From Reticulascus tulasneorum (Eukaryota > Ascomycota > Sordariomycetes > Glomerellales > Reticulascaceae), in NCBI GenBank assembly GCA_001557505.1, contig LSAX01000010.1, positions 2,170,001 to 2,234,000 on the forward strand: a DNA stretch of 64,000 nt, written 5' to 3'. Every line of letters starts with the position of its first letter. The first letter of the stretch is position 1. The position numbers were made by a program, and so were the translations under genes. Below are positions 1-11,714 of this stretch, piece by piece. The notes under the pieces are model-generated. The model ran no database searches, was not told the origin of the DNA, and saw nothing but the letters and a program-made list of their open reading frames with translations.

Positions 1-2663
1 GGTCCGGTAGTCTGGCCAGCCTCCTTTTCGGCCAGGCGTTGACGGTATTCGGCCTGTGCGGCTTCTACCCGCCTCTCTTCTTCGATCAGACGTTTGCGTT
101 CAACCTCCCGGCGCATCTCTGGGGTCATAGTGTTCATATCCTCGGGGAGTTGGCCGTCGTCACTGCGCCCATCTGTCGCTTCCGAACCGGCTATTGGGGT
201 CAAGTCGCGGCGATCAAGATCCTTGAGCGGGGATGGTGTCCGCGGCGGGCCAGGTTGAGACGGGTTGTTGCCTTCGAAGCGCTTGAATGCGTCTCCGAAT
301 CTGCCAGCAAGGATATTCTTGGTCCCCGACAGTGACGTGAGACTCGACCGTTTACCATGCTTTGAGCCCTTGTCCTTTTTCTTGGGATCGGACTCTTCTA
401 AGCTCCGCAAGAACTCAACATTAGATTCGATATTGGTATCATCCTCGGGCTCCAAAGCAGGCGATGGCGCCTTCTCGAAGAATTTGGGTGATGAATGCCC
501 CGGAGACGCAAGAGGTCTTGACGTCCGCTGTTTCTCTCGTAGGTAGTCCATATTGGATTCTAGATGGGTGCTGACCGGCCTCGGGCGAGTGGATGTTGCC
601 CTCGGATGTGACGGTTCAAGCATATCAACATTGGGGCGTGCACCTTCGAGGGATGGCCGGGAAGAAGAAGTATGCCGCGTATGAACGGCTTGAGGTTGGA
701 GGGATGGTGGCCTGGAATTCGATCCTGGCTGGCCTTCTTCCGCACGTGTTCGGCCAGGGAGGGACGGATCTGCCTGCCTTGGAAGACTTGTAGATCTCTG
801 ATGTTCTGACGGGGGAAATCTGTATATGGGAATCGCTCGCGGCGTCTGTTCTGCAGATGGCGGAGTACTTGTCATTGTGCCCGTAGACACATACTTCTGC
901 GTAGATTTTGATGATATAGCTTGAAGTTCCGGGTTCTTTGTGATTATTGCTTGAGCTCGGCTCATCTCTGACGGATTGGTGGGAGCCGACGCCGTCTTGG
1001 TCAGGGCAACACCTGAAGGCGGAGATGTGACTGCTTGGATAGTAGCGGCGGCAGCAACCGTTGGAGCTACGGTCCTGGGACGAGTGACTTCCGATGTTTT
1101 TGGCGGGCTAGGCTGAACCGCCGCGAACGCATCGTCTGCCAGCTTCTCCGATATTCTTTGGTTCAAATCTCTTTGCGGTGGTGATGACTGCGAAGCAGGA
1201 GTATCGAAGTCAAACTTCGAGCCATGGTCGTGGAGGAGAGAAAATTGGTCAAGGGTGGGGAATCGAGAGGAGAGCTCATCGGCGTCTGCCTTTCCGGCAG
1301 CCTTGGAATCTAGAGCTGCGAATGGATCTCCACTTAATACTCTTAAGGGAGACGGGCTCGGTTTCTGTCCATGTTGAGGCTGTTGAGAGGTAGCAGTAGG
1401 CCTTCCCCTCCTCATGGGCACGATTTCTGGGATTGCCTGCTGCTGCTGGGGTGGAGGCGAGAAGACAGCCCCAACCACTGGCGCGGGCTTCACTTTGTCT
1501 ACTGCTGGGGCTCTTTCGCTGGAACGTGGCTCGGATTGCGATCTCCCCGAGTAAATCTGCATTCTGTCAGCACATCGATATATCAAAAGACGAAGCAGCA
1601 CTGACATCTTGTACGGGCACTTCGCGACCTTGCATCGAGCAAGACTCGCGAAGAACTTGGTATATGTTAGGTCTAGATTGCTGGGTTTCCCGTAGCATTG
1701 AAGCTGTAGCTCCGTTAGATACTATTCCTGAGGAGCAAAAAGTAAAAACTTACCAATGAGTTTCTTTAATTTATCAGAGAAAACAGGATAACTAGGAAAT
1801 CTATAGCTGGCGTTCAAAATAGCCAGTTGTCCCTGATCCTCGAAAGGGGTCGTATAGTAGCAGAGTTTGTACAGGAGCACCCCCAAAGCCCAAATGTCCG
1901 ACTTCTCGTCTATAGGTTGTTTTCGGTAGACATCCACCATCTCAGGGCTCCTGTACTGCAACGTGGTATGCTTCTGTACGTCTTCATCCATAAGCCTACA
2001 TTCGATAACAGTCTGAGGAGCCGCCCGCGGAGCTGCTGCCGAACCAAAGTCGCATAGCTTGAAGCGTTTCTTGGCGCCGGTGGTGAGGATTAAGACGTTT
2101 TCGACCTTCAGATCTCGGTGGAGCAGCGGCGGTTTGAGGTAATGCATGCAGGCCACCCCTTCGGCGACGTCAGTAAAGATCTGGAGAATCTCGGGTTCGG
2201 TCAGACGGTGTTGGAGACGGGTGTTCATGAAGTCTATCAGGCCACCGCCGTTGCAGTACTCCATCAGTAGGAAGACTTCGTAGCCGCCACCCCGTAGTTC
2301 AGAAGCATGAGAATCAAAGTATGTCACGATCGGTCGATGTCCCTTGAGTCTCTTCATGGTTTCAACCTCGATCCGCATCCCTCGCAATGCTTCCTTATCT
2401 GGGACGGCAACCCGTTTTAGGACAGCCAGATCATTCCCATCGATGGGTTTCGGCATCTTGACCATGTATACGTGAGCGAACCCGCCCTCGGACAGGTATT
2501 TTTGTATGATAACCTTGTGGCTGCCGACCTGTATCTTTGTTCCGGGCGAGAATGTGCCTGCCGGGGCAGTAGACACAGGCACAGCCGGCACCGGGGCGCC
2601 GTGTGCAACAGGCTGGCCTGGCCGCATAACTGTCGACGGCATGGAATGTCCGTACGACGCCAT
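1..2663 (-). CDS. Ark1/Prk1-family (NAK) actin-regulating Ser/Thr kinase, 3' end cut by window
   Basis: Kinase of the Ark1/Prk1/Akl1 (NAK) family, which in yeast phosphorylates endocytic coat proteins such as Pan1 and Sla1 to drive actin patch disassembly at the cell cortex. Proposed exons on the minus strand are 2663-1754, 1703-1606 and 1556 to below 1. Introns of 50 and 49 nt (1704-1753, 1557-1605) have GTAAGT and GTCAGT donors, and CTAAC and CTGAC branch sites. The kinase domain covers about residues 50-320: glycine-loop motif LSEGGFAHVY, Lys83 in AVLKR, catalytic HRDLKVEN (Asp184) and DFG at 205-207. Splicing gives SRPNIYQVL at the end of the kinase domain, as expected for this family. 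The long tail is rich in Pro, Ser and Gln and ends in the window with a charged helix (EMRREVERKR). More than 850 residues are visible; the stop codon lies outside. It is divergent from MAK11. Confidence 0.9.
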
Positions 2664-3307
2664 TTCGACGATCGAAGTTCAGGGGTGTCGGGGCAACGAG
2701 CCAAAGGCCGATAGAGGCGGCGAGACCGACAACGTGGGGTTGGTCAGGAAGACCGTGTTCGAGGAGGTTTCTCTGGAGAAGTGGACAAGCAACTACAGCA
2801 TTGAGAAGGGGTTGCGACTCGGTATCTTATAAATAACACATTCTCCAGCAGGTTGGGGCTGAGGCGATGTTGATAAGAGCTTTAGGTAGCCATTAATTCG
2901 GGCCTGCGAAGAGAAATGGCCTGGGCAGGAATTGGATGTCGCTTGAATTGATGCTTGCCTGGCCTGGAGCTAAAGGCATCCCTGGCAGTGCTGTTCCACG
3001 TTTCGCAATCCCACTGGAGAATGTTCGGCTAAGATGGCTGTAGTCAGGCCTGCCAGCTGGGAGATCTGAGTGACTGCTAATGCTGCAGCTGGCGACACCG
3101 CTATTCATGGAATGGATCCTGGTCTCTGAATTTGGCGGGGTTGTTATCGATAAGATAAGACACAATGCCTTGCAGTTCTTTTCGTTATCGTACAACCACT
3201 ACCAAAATTTTCTGGTGGAATTTTAAACCTCCCCCGAGATCCTTACTTCTCAGTTACTCGAGAATTGTACCACAGAGCCACATCTTGTCCACAAAGAGTA
3301 GGGAAAC
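2664..3307. promoter_or_regulatory. Divergent intergenic region between Ark-type kinase and MAK11
   Basis: These 644 bp separate two divergent start codons, so they must hold both promoters. No gene is seen. The clearest motif is AAAATTTT at 3204-3211, about 100 bp upstream of the MAK11 start. It matches the core of the RRPE element found upstream of ribosome-biogenesis genes in budding yeast. Whether that element works in this lineage is unknown, and a single 8-mer match is weak evidence. Confidence 0.4.
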
Positions 3308-4755
3308 ATGGCAAAAAGAAAGAGGGTCCAAATCGCGAATGGCGATGCCGGTTCTGGCACAGCTCCGACAAAAAAGGCCAGAGCAAGTTCCGCCGACCAC
3401 TCTGGCGCACCTTTTACGATCCAGATCGTCACCGGCTCGTATGACAGAGTCCTCCACGGGGTCACAGCAACAATCGCACCGAAAAAGGCAGCCGAGTTTG
3501 CAGATACCTTTCTATTCGCTGCTCATACATCTTCAATCCGATGTATTGCTCTATCCCCCCTTCAGCCGCCGTCCCCGGACAGACGCAGAAAGTGTTCCTC
3601 GCCTCGGGGAGCACAGATGAGAGAATCAATGTTTACAACCTCTCCGCACACCCGCCGAACCAAAGGAGTCAGGACTTGCTATCATCCATAGCACCTCGGC
3701 CAATACTTGAAAACCCGAAAAATCGAGAATTAGGGACACTGCTGCACCATACATCGACTGTTACGAAGCTCAGCTTCCCAACCCGCTCCAAGCTGCTATC
3801 ATCCAGTGAAGATTCAACAATAGGCGTCACGAGAACGAGAGATTGGTCACTCTTGTCAACGATCAAAGTCCCCATACCTACGGCGATGGGGCGACCTAGC
3901 GGCGACACAGCTCCACTTGGCGGAGCACCCTCAGGCGTAAACGACTTTGCCATACACCCGAGCATGAAGTTGATGATCAGTGTGAGCAAAGGTGAGCGAA
4001 GCATGCGACTATGGAATCTTGTTACGGGAAAGAAAGCTGGAGTGCTCAACTTCGGGCGTGAGATACTGCAAGCTGTTGGCGAAGGGAAACATTCGACAGG
4101 CGAAGGCAGGAAAGTTGTTTGGGGCAGTTCAGATGCTGGCGATGAGTTCGCCGTGGGGTTTGACCGAGACATTCTGGTGTTCGGCATGGACAGCGTCCCC
4201 AAATGCCGAGTCATGTCCGATCATGGAACCAAGATACATCAGTTCTGCTACATCTCGGCGAATAGCGAGGGTGAGTCGAACCTCTTGGTCGTCTCAACGG
4301 AAGGCGGGCAGATCGTCTTCTTTTCGACCAGGGCCGAAGACTTGGACAAGCCTTCGGAGTCCAACGACAAGGGCCGCAATATACCGGTGGCCAGATTAGT
4401 TGCTCAGCTTGGTGGGGAGGACGCAGGCGTGTCTGGCAGGATTAAGGACTTCTCGGTGCTGCAAAGGAAGGAGGACGGGGCCACCGGTGTGTACATTGTT
4501 GGCGGGAGCAGTGATGGGAAGCTTCGTTTGTGGAGGCTTGGTGCAGACGAGCTGAAGGCTGGTGGGAAGGATCAGAAGCCAAAGCAAGTTGGCAGGATTC
4601 TGGGGACTTACGAGACCCAAAATCGAATTACATGCGTGGCGGCATTTATAATGATACCCCGACCCGAAGGAGCTGAAGAAAGCGAGGACGAGTTCGAGGA
4701 CGGACCTAGCGAATCTAGCGGCAACGAGGAAGAGGACGACGACGATGTCGAATAG
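3308..4755 (+). CDS. MAK11: MAK11-like WD40 ribosome-biogenesis protein, apparent 1-nt frameshift
   Basis: WD40 protein related to yeast Mak11 and human PAK1IP1, nucleolar factors of 60S subunit assembly. The N-terminal part (from the ATG at 3308) begins with a basic KRKR/KKAR stretch and runs into a first WD repeat (AAHTSSIRCIALSP). The rest of the protein is in another frame from about 3555 to the stop at 4755: LASGSTDERINVYNL, LHHTSTVTKLSF, SVSKGERSMRLWNL and GGSSDGKLRLWRL are typical WD repeat segments, followed by an acidic tail (EEEDDDDVE). The frames join only by a one-base shift at a run of six C at 3555-3560. No GT-AG intron of plausible size lies there. With the shift resolved the protein would be about 482 residues, a normal length for the family. 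The cause could be an assembly error (most likely), a true mutation, or slippage. Confidence 0.82.
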
Positions 4756-6292
4756 GTGTTGTCGGCCGCATGTCACAGCTACGTAAAAAAAATACTAGAA
4801 CAGAAATGTGTCGCGCATGGTTCTCATCTAGTTCAGCCGTCGCAACACCGAGACACTTTTGTATCTTGCTTAGCCGCGCCAGAGACCTAGGTTAGTATGA
4901 GGTTGTCTCGGATGCCACCCAAAAAAAACGCTCAATTGCAGGCATTTGTTGATCGGCATGGTGCTGTGTCTCATCTGGAGCAGTGATCGGCTGTCCGAGA
5001 TCTACTCCTCGTGTTGCCGGCTGAAGCTAACTGAGGGGTAGTGTCCAATGCATTAGACTTGTTGGAATGCGGAAGACAGGATAGGATGTACACAAGGCAA
5101 ACAGCCTTTCTCACTAGGTAAACCGCATCTACTCATCTGTAACTCAGGTCGGCTACGTTAAGGTAGCTGAGAACAGCTGCTGGAAACTAAGGTAACATGG
5201 CTAGCACTAGCATTGAACATCTCGCAGGCCGGCAGGCAGGCATTCATTCTGCGACGGAAGTGGGAGACGTTTCCGTCTATTGATTCCTTTCTCGCTTTGT
5301 CCCGTCATTGCACTCTACCTACCTTACCTGAGTTACCCACGACGTAGTACCTTACCGAGGGCACGCATCCGAACAGAGAGGTCACACTTGCTGAAGAAAA
5401 TGAGGGAACAGGGCGAGTTTGACGGGAGGGACATAGTTCAGTTGCGTTTTGGGCCGTCCCCGGGCATTTTAGAGCGCCAATAATGTGGGGTAATAGCGAA
5501 TCAGCGGCTCGATGATGCTAAATCAAGACACCCCAGGTCCAGAATTCGGGGGGTGGCACGCCCCAGTCATGTGGCCTCCACAGGAAATTTGCTCGCTTCT
5601 GGAGTTAAGTCATCCTGCAAGTCAGTCGTCAAAACTCCACCCCGGACACCCACTGCGGACAAACCAGCACGCGAACCCTGGCTCCTCGGAGCATGTGAAT
5701 ATTTCAAGCCACACACCCTCGCCAGGGGGGGGCACCTCGCATCCCACAAGCTGGATGCGTGGACGAACCACAACCTGACCTATTTGGACCAGCGAGAAAC
5801 GAGACAATAGCCGTTCCTCGTTCTCTTGTAGCGTCCATGTCTCTAATAGGTTCACTGCATATCCGGCGCTGCGCTTTTACGCCCAGCTTTCTCTCGTCCC
5901 CTTACTGCTGCTAATGCTCGCTTCTGTTGGCGTCTTTCGCCTCGTCTCCCCAACAGTTTTTTTCTCACCTCTCCCATCTGTTGTTGTGCATTGGACTATC
6001 TGCAGGGGCAGTTCTATCCCAATTGCAAGCCGGCAGCCGCCTGCCCCTACACAGCGTCCAGTTCGCGAGCTGCTGAACTCGTGGTTTACCGCTGTCCGAT
6101 AGTAAAATCACATGCTAAGGTGGCGAGTGTTTGCATACGAAGCTAGTCACCGCGTTCTCTGACGTGAGCAATCCTCAGCTCGTCCTACCCTGTTAATAAG
6201 CCTTATCTTTCTAACCCCTCCTTTCGCCTTCAGCTCTCTGGAGCATAGAACGTGAGACCATAGCTTGCGAGGACACAACTCGAAAAGACACG
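4756..6292. other. Intergenic region: MAK11 3' end and promoter/leader of INSIG gene
   Basis: About 1.5 kb without a supportable gene; the open frames here are short and have no family resemblance. A cluster of TACC units (CTACCTACCTTACCTGAGTTACC) lies at 5315-5337, one of many such clusters in this window. The last 400 bp before the INSIG start are pyrimidine-rich, as is common for fungal promoters and leaders. Confidence 0.6.
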
Positions 6293-7506
6293 ATGTCTGA
6301 CGACGGCCCTCCTCTGCTACGGCCCACCCCGCGACGCCCCTTCGATCATAACCTTACCAGCGCAACACCCCCGGAGGATGATTCGACTCCTCCCAGTCCC
6401 GGCCCCGACTTCAATTCCGCCAGGTTCCTGGGGGCACAATACAACGGCCAATCCACCGCTTCCGAGTCAGGGTCGTTGAGTCGAGCGCAGTCGATATTAA
6501 ACCTTACCGCTTCTACGCTCTTCGGGATATACTCCCCAGGTACGTTTGGGAAGGACCGCTTTCTCAACGACAGAGATGAGTCCGATACACCTTGGGGAAC
6601 CGGCGCCCAGACGCCTATCAAGCGACCTAGCTTGGATGAACCAACGTACGAGCTCATGAAGGATCGATCAAGACTGCTGCGAAGGCACTCCTCATACCCC
6701 TCGACTTCAACAAGTCCCCCTCCGTCCACCATAGTCACGCTCCTGTCTCTCACGCTGCGAGCGAGCCTCTTATTCTCCTTGGGCATGGGATATGGTGTAT
6801 TAGTGACGCATCTACACGATGGGAAAAATCTCACAACGTTTTCGGTTGAGGGCATCATCCAGCCAGGATACGATTGGAAATATTTGACAATGTGGGGGTT
6901 TTCAGGAGTTGTGCTTGGCGCCCTGTTGCCTTGGTTCGATGGTGTGTGGGAAAATGCTTTCGGGAATGAGGTTGAGACAGTTGCGCAACAAGTGGAATCG
7001 CCTGACAAGGAGCCGACGGACTGGGCGCTCGTCGTACGAAGCATAGGTGCTTTTGTTGGCATCGTTTTCGCGATTGTAGGCATTCTGCTCATACTTATCC
7101 GTCACCGCAAGCTAACTAGGGACAGCGAAAACTACCATGGGCCTCGACGTTGCAGGTTTCTTTGACCTTGGCCCTCGTGAACCCCTTCCTTTGGTACCTC
7201 ATCGACCGATCCAAGCCTGGCTTCCTACTATCCGTTGCAGTTGGATTAACCGGTTCGGCTGTGCTGCTGAGTGTCAATCCGGGGATGATGCCGACGCCGT
7301 CTGGGTCTCCGTACCGCAATGACTCGAGTCGAGCCTTCTCCGATCCAACCACGTTTGGGGGACTAGTCAGTCAAGAAACTATTGAGACTGGAATTTGGGT
7401 GCTCAGCGTGTTGTTTTGCAGCTGTGTTTGTTTTGGAAACATCGGCCGGAGATTATCCCTGAGCACGACTACCACTACCAGGGGAAGACTGGGAGCTGCA
7501 AGATAG
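6293..7506 (+). CDS. INSIG-domain protein (Insig/Nsg/Ins1 family)
   Basis: Member of the INSIG family, ER membrane proteins that regulate sterol synthesis. In fungi they bind HMG-CoA reductase (yeast Nsg1, fission yeast Ins1). Exons 6293-7075 and 7126-7506 are joined over a 50-nt intron (GTAGGC donor, GCTAAC branch, ACAG acceptor). The phase-0 join gives FAIRKLPWASTLQ, which restores a continuous membrane segment. The product is 387 residues. Residues 1-140 are a Pro/Ser-rich cytosolic tail with possible phosphosites. Hydrophobic segments follow at about 146-172, 198-214, 246-264, 270-290 and near the C-terminus (VLSVLFCSCVCFGNIGRRL), matching the polytopic INSIG fold. The neighbours are unrelated in function. 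Confidence 0.85.
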
Positions 7507-7839
7507 CTTTGGCTTTCCTTGCTGGAGCGTTACTTTTTCATATACTGGGATGTGAAAAATTGGCAGAACAGGGCCTTTGGCATGGGCATGTCCCCCAGGC
7601 TTCGGTGCAATTGACGACTAGAGGGTCCAGTCTCGGGCATGGTCGACAACTAAAAGTTGGAATGGGTCACCAGGAATGCAGCGGCCAACAAACTCGGGCT
7701 ACATACTAATTCATGTGCTTCTATCTTGTGCTTTGAAAGCTCCAAGCAACACTTGTGGACTCTGCCGTAGATTGAGTTCCTTGTATTCTCGAGGGCTTTT
7801 GGCCCCCTGGATCCTTCTCGCATGCATGCCGTTGCCGCC

Positions 7840-8346
7840 TCACCATCGTGCTTCGTCGATCGCCCGCTGCACAGCGTCCATTTTGGTAAGAATGTCTGTC
7901 CCGAAGTCCACTTGTGGAAGGCCCATCGACACCAATAGCCTCGGGTTCTTGACCATCGCCTCTATGGTCCTTGTCCTTGTGCACACATCCGTGAATGATT
8001 TGGCCGCGGCCGCTGGACCTGTCGACCCTTGTTTGCCCCGTGTTAGCACGTGATATTCGGAGCACCTTTCAAGTTGAATACGTGACGCACCAGCTTCTTG
8101 CTTGGGGATCTGTTCTGGATGTTGGAGTGGTAACCCGTCACGGATATTGTCCAACTCAGTCATGATGTACATGGACCGATTCACGAAGTCCCACATGTGG
8201 TAGAGGCCCTTGTGGGGACTCGGCGGGACCCAGGCCGGGTGCGCTTCGATAGCTTGAACTAGATCGCCGAGCTTCTTGGTGATGTTGGCCCGGGCCTCGG
8301 GTGAGGGGATGGTCGACGCGGCCATATTCGTCCCAGCTCCAGACAT
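7840..8346 (-). CDS. Small hypothetical protein, unknown function
   Basis: Open frame of 168 codons on the minus strand, starting at the ATG at 8346 (MSGAGTNMAAS). The upstream extension of the frame has only a TTG and is not used. I recognise no family. The protein is mostly hydrophilic with mixed helix-like composition (for example KKLGDLVQAIEAHP, MDAVQRAIDEARW) and has no signal peptide or membrane segment. Amino-acid composition is protein-like rather than random, and the frame ends about 330 bp from the converging INSIG stop. It could be a lineage-specific gene, or an intron in the middle could be missed. Confidence 0.5.
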   Translation of the reverse strand: MSGAGTNMAASTIPSPEARANITKKLGDLVQAIEAHPAWVPPSPHKGLYHMWDFVNRSMYIMTELDNIRDGLPLQHPEQIPKQEAGASRIQLERCSEYHVLTRGKQGSTGPAAAAKSFTDVCTRTRTIEAMVKNPRLLVSMGLPQVDFGTDILTKMDAVQRAIDEARW

Positions 8347-11300
8347 TTTCGGCTTGGATGTGGTTGGTTGTCGTAAGTTCGGTGGTGTTTTAGCAGAGTC
8401 GAGGCTATATTGTGGGAGGGTTTGGAAGCACACGAGTACCAAGATGGGTCAATTGGTTACCCGTAGAAGGGGAATATGGAGCTCGAGGTTTAAAATTTAA
8501 TGTAAAGTGGACAGTCAGCTTCTAAGTATGGACCCCTGGAAGTTTTCAAACGTCGTAAGCAAAACCAGTGGGTTTGCTGTTGTGGAACTGGTTGAGGCGA
8601 GCTCTGGGAGGCTTGCTCGCACAGACTTCAAGCCACCGGTTCACCGTCATTGTTGAACGAGAGATGGGCTTGCAGGCTTGCAGGCTTGCAGGGCTGGACT
8701 TGCTGTGTTTGGCAAATAAGGACGCCGATTACCAAGATCTGCTTCTTGTTCCTGATATTCTGATTGCCAATGGATCTGCGAGCTTTCTTAATGTACACTG
8801 GAGTCCACTGAGCATGGAGTAGTTGAGTAGTCTCTGAAATCAAGTAGTGTGAGTAGCACGCGAGCAGAGAGAAGTAAGGTCGGCGATCTGCAACAAACTG
8901 GGACTCAACCAGCTTGGCTTGGCAACAGACCCTGTAAGTTGACAAGAGACAAGCAAGCGGGTCACAAAAGCATACGAAACTCAAACTGGACGTAGATAGT
9001 CTTGCGAATACGATAACAGGGATACATAGTGCTGTGCCTGGTATTCTTGGTAACCAATTAAGGAACTGCTGGTAGATAACTACTTTCTTTTGAATAGTTC
9101 TAAACGTTAATACTGAACATTCAGTGCAATCGTCTCCTGAGCACACCTGTGCATTAATTGTAGTTCGCGGGTTACGGGGGTTTTGCCGGTGATCTGTTCA
9201 CCGCTTGACAAGGTGGTAGGTACGGGTAGACAAGCTCCTGTCCTTCGGACCTGGTTGAACCCGGGGTGGCGGTAACCTGCTGGCTGGTCTGTTGGAGCTC
9301 CAGGTCCATTACTTCGTAAGGTAGATGGAAGCCCAAATCTCCATCTAGGTGTAAGTACTGCAGTATGGCATTTGAATTGAGGTGGAACTTGCTAGTTAGT
9401 AGAAGTAATGGTTTGGAGTAGCGAGAGGCCCATCACATTGACAGCGTAATCGATTTCCCTCGAGCCTCTTTGCCGCTCGTAGCGTAGGAGCATTGGACAA
9501 AGGGCCACAATTAACCACGTTCCATGCCTCACGAAGTATGTAGCGAGTCCTTCTTAAAGAGCCAGAATGGGCTGTTGGCCAAAACCTTCTCTGGGCTATA
9601 AATGGGGCTGAAGGGAGGGTTCTTCGCAGCCTCCGAGCTTTCCAGGGTCTCGAGGCTTCGATAAGGCTGAGACGAGACGCACCCATGACCTATGTAAATG
9701 CGTCGCGCACATTCCGACGTCGGGTGGTCTCTCTCGACACTTACTTTATTCGATATCGTTAGATGGATCCTGTGTAGCCATCCGTGCCAACGAGAAGCAA
9801 GTTGGTTACGGCTTAGTGGTTAGCAGTGTGACATTGTCGCATCTACCCACCGGGCTCGAATGTCGCAATTCAGATTCTCTCCGTGTTCCAATGTAATGAA
9901 TAACGCGAGGTACGGCACAATGCAGCTGGAGCTGGCGGGAAGCAAAAGTACAAATGTCAATGACGCATAGATCTAGCCTGCCGGACCACCTCAGAAGCGG
10001 GTGGGGTGGTGAGCTGGGGTTAGCCACTAGGAATGCGGCGTAGCGCCGATGGGAGAATCATGGTCATCAGTGAATTTCGAGATCGTTGTAGCAGGTTACG
10101 ATCAGCAGAGCCAGCACCCATCAGCAACGAGTGCAGCAAGGGCAGGGTTTTGCTGCTGATGCATTGGCATAAATGCGGGCCAAGCAGAAAACGTATCCAA
10201 GGAAAATTTAGGACAGTGCGGCGACTGGTTCGTTTCTGCTGCCCACAGCACGCCAGATCCTTGTAAGGTGTACTGTTCAAGTCCTGCGTACCTCGTCATT
10301 TACGGTGACCGTCGGGGCATCTCATTGAGCCAAGTACAGATTACAGAAAGGGGTATTGCGCAACGTAGTAGAACCAAAATCACCACCCAACTACTAACTT
10401 ATTGTGTGTGTACACACTGTGCAGTTGACGATGGGATGATACGCGAGCTGAGCAGCTGCTGGGGAGGTGGTTTGCAATTCCCCAAGTTCCCACTAATTGC
10501 CTTGAGTAACAGTGCCTGCCTACCTGAGCACGCTTTTGCAGGGCCTGGGTGAGTCTCAGTGGTTACTGGAAGTACATAGGAGAGAGTAAGTAAGTAATTA
10601 CTTGTCCCAGAAGTACGTGGGTAGTCGCTCGGTGTTTATTCCTCTTCTCGTTGGTGGAGTCTACCTACGCGGGCTGATGGATGGTACCTATGCACGTTGG
10701 AGGAGCAAACCCTTGTCTATGGCGTCATGCAATTTTCGAGGGCGTTCCCAGCTCCGCTGGACCCTGAGTTTGACAATGTGTGCTCCCGAAACCGTTGGGT
10801 ATCATTGTTGCGGGTCAACTGGATTTCATTCTTCCATGTTCCTACGTTGGACGCAAAGAAACTTGGGATAGAAGAGCAGAACATCGAGACGTTCATCGTC
10901 TCTTCCCGCTAAGATCCACGACCCCTTCAAATCAAGGTGTGTCCAGAAAGGGTCCCTTCCCCAGAAATGACACACGCGATTTCTTAAAGATGTCTGCAGC
11001 AAGGGACTAGGGGTTCGTCCAAGTGTCACCAAGCCACTAAACCAATAGTCGCCTAACCTGATGACCCCTACTGCACCTAGGCAAGCTCCAAGTATCTAGT
11101 ACCTGATCAATACATGGATATTCTCCTGCACTTAGGCCACGCCTCACGTGTCGGAGGCGGCTCCTTACTTCACCCATCTTCTTCATTGACCTCATCGCAC
11201 GGCCCACACCACCCCGTCGACAGCAGAGCGTGATGCCAGCGGATTGGTAAACGGTCGTTATGTATGACGCTTATCCGGGGTTCCTTGACGATACTCAACT

Positions 11301-11714
11301 CGTTTCCCCCATAGCCAGCCTCAATCCATGTGGCCCTAAGGGTTTCCATTAGCCTAGCCCGTCAGTCGTCCGTCTGTCTTGCTTCCATTTCCATATCGTC
11401 CCCGACAAGTGCATCATGAGGACGATAACCGACTGCCGCAAGACTCGTTATCCGGCATACATGAATACACATCCATTACTTGCTTTCCTCCTCCTATCCG
11501 GCAGACCTACACACACGGAAGTGTCTGCAAAAGCTTCGTTTCTTCCGTATACATATATCAATCCCCGCCACGTAACATAGCCGTGGCATCTCGCGAAGAT
11601 AAGAGCTGGATCATCGCCATTATCTTGCCACCATTAGCGATACTCTACGGCGAGGAGGCACAAACTCACACCGCGAACTCTCCAGCAATAGGTGCTGGGA
11701 GACCGGGGACGTTA
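8347..11714. other. Long intergenic stretch with no supportable gene
   Basis: About 3.4 kb with only short, unconvincing open frames on both strands. It includes the promoter of the small unknown gene and, at its 3' end, the promoter and leader of the RING/LON gene. The frame of the RING/LON protein stays open upstream to 11379, but this part has no ATG and is read here as leader. A degenerate tRNA-like box near 9811 is discussed under rejected items. Confidence 0.5.
8667..8690. repeat. Tandem octamer, three copies of GGCTTGCA
   Basis: Three perfect tandem copies of the 8-mer GGCTTGCA in intergenic DNA. Probably a minisatellite seed without function. Confidence 0.85.

Noticed and set aside
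3543..3564. A tiny GT-AG intron to explain the MAK11 frame change
   Set aside because: It would be only about 22 nt, far below the 48-nt minimum seen here, and would delete conserved residues.
8628..9146. 172-codon open frame on the minus strand
   Set aside because: No family resemblance, odd composition (Cys- and Leu-rich) and no promoter or splice context.
9805..9885. tRNA-like sequence (GGCTTAGTGGTTAGCA followed by GGGCTCGAAT)
   Set aside because: It has an A-box-like and a B-box-like string, but the T stem, acceptor stem and a T33-containing anticodon loop cannot be formed.
11379..11714. 112-residue N-terminal extension of the RING/LON protein
   Set aside because: The extension starts with TTG, holds no ATG and shows no domain; treated as leader.
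8347..11714. Relic transposon or RIP-degraded repeat in the gene-poor stretch
   Set aside because: No terminal repeats, no transposase-like frame and no extreme AT richness; it looks like ordinary intergenic DNA.
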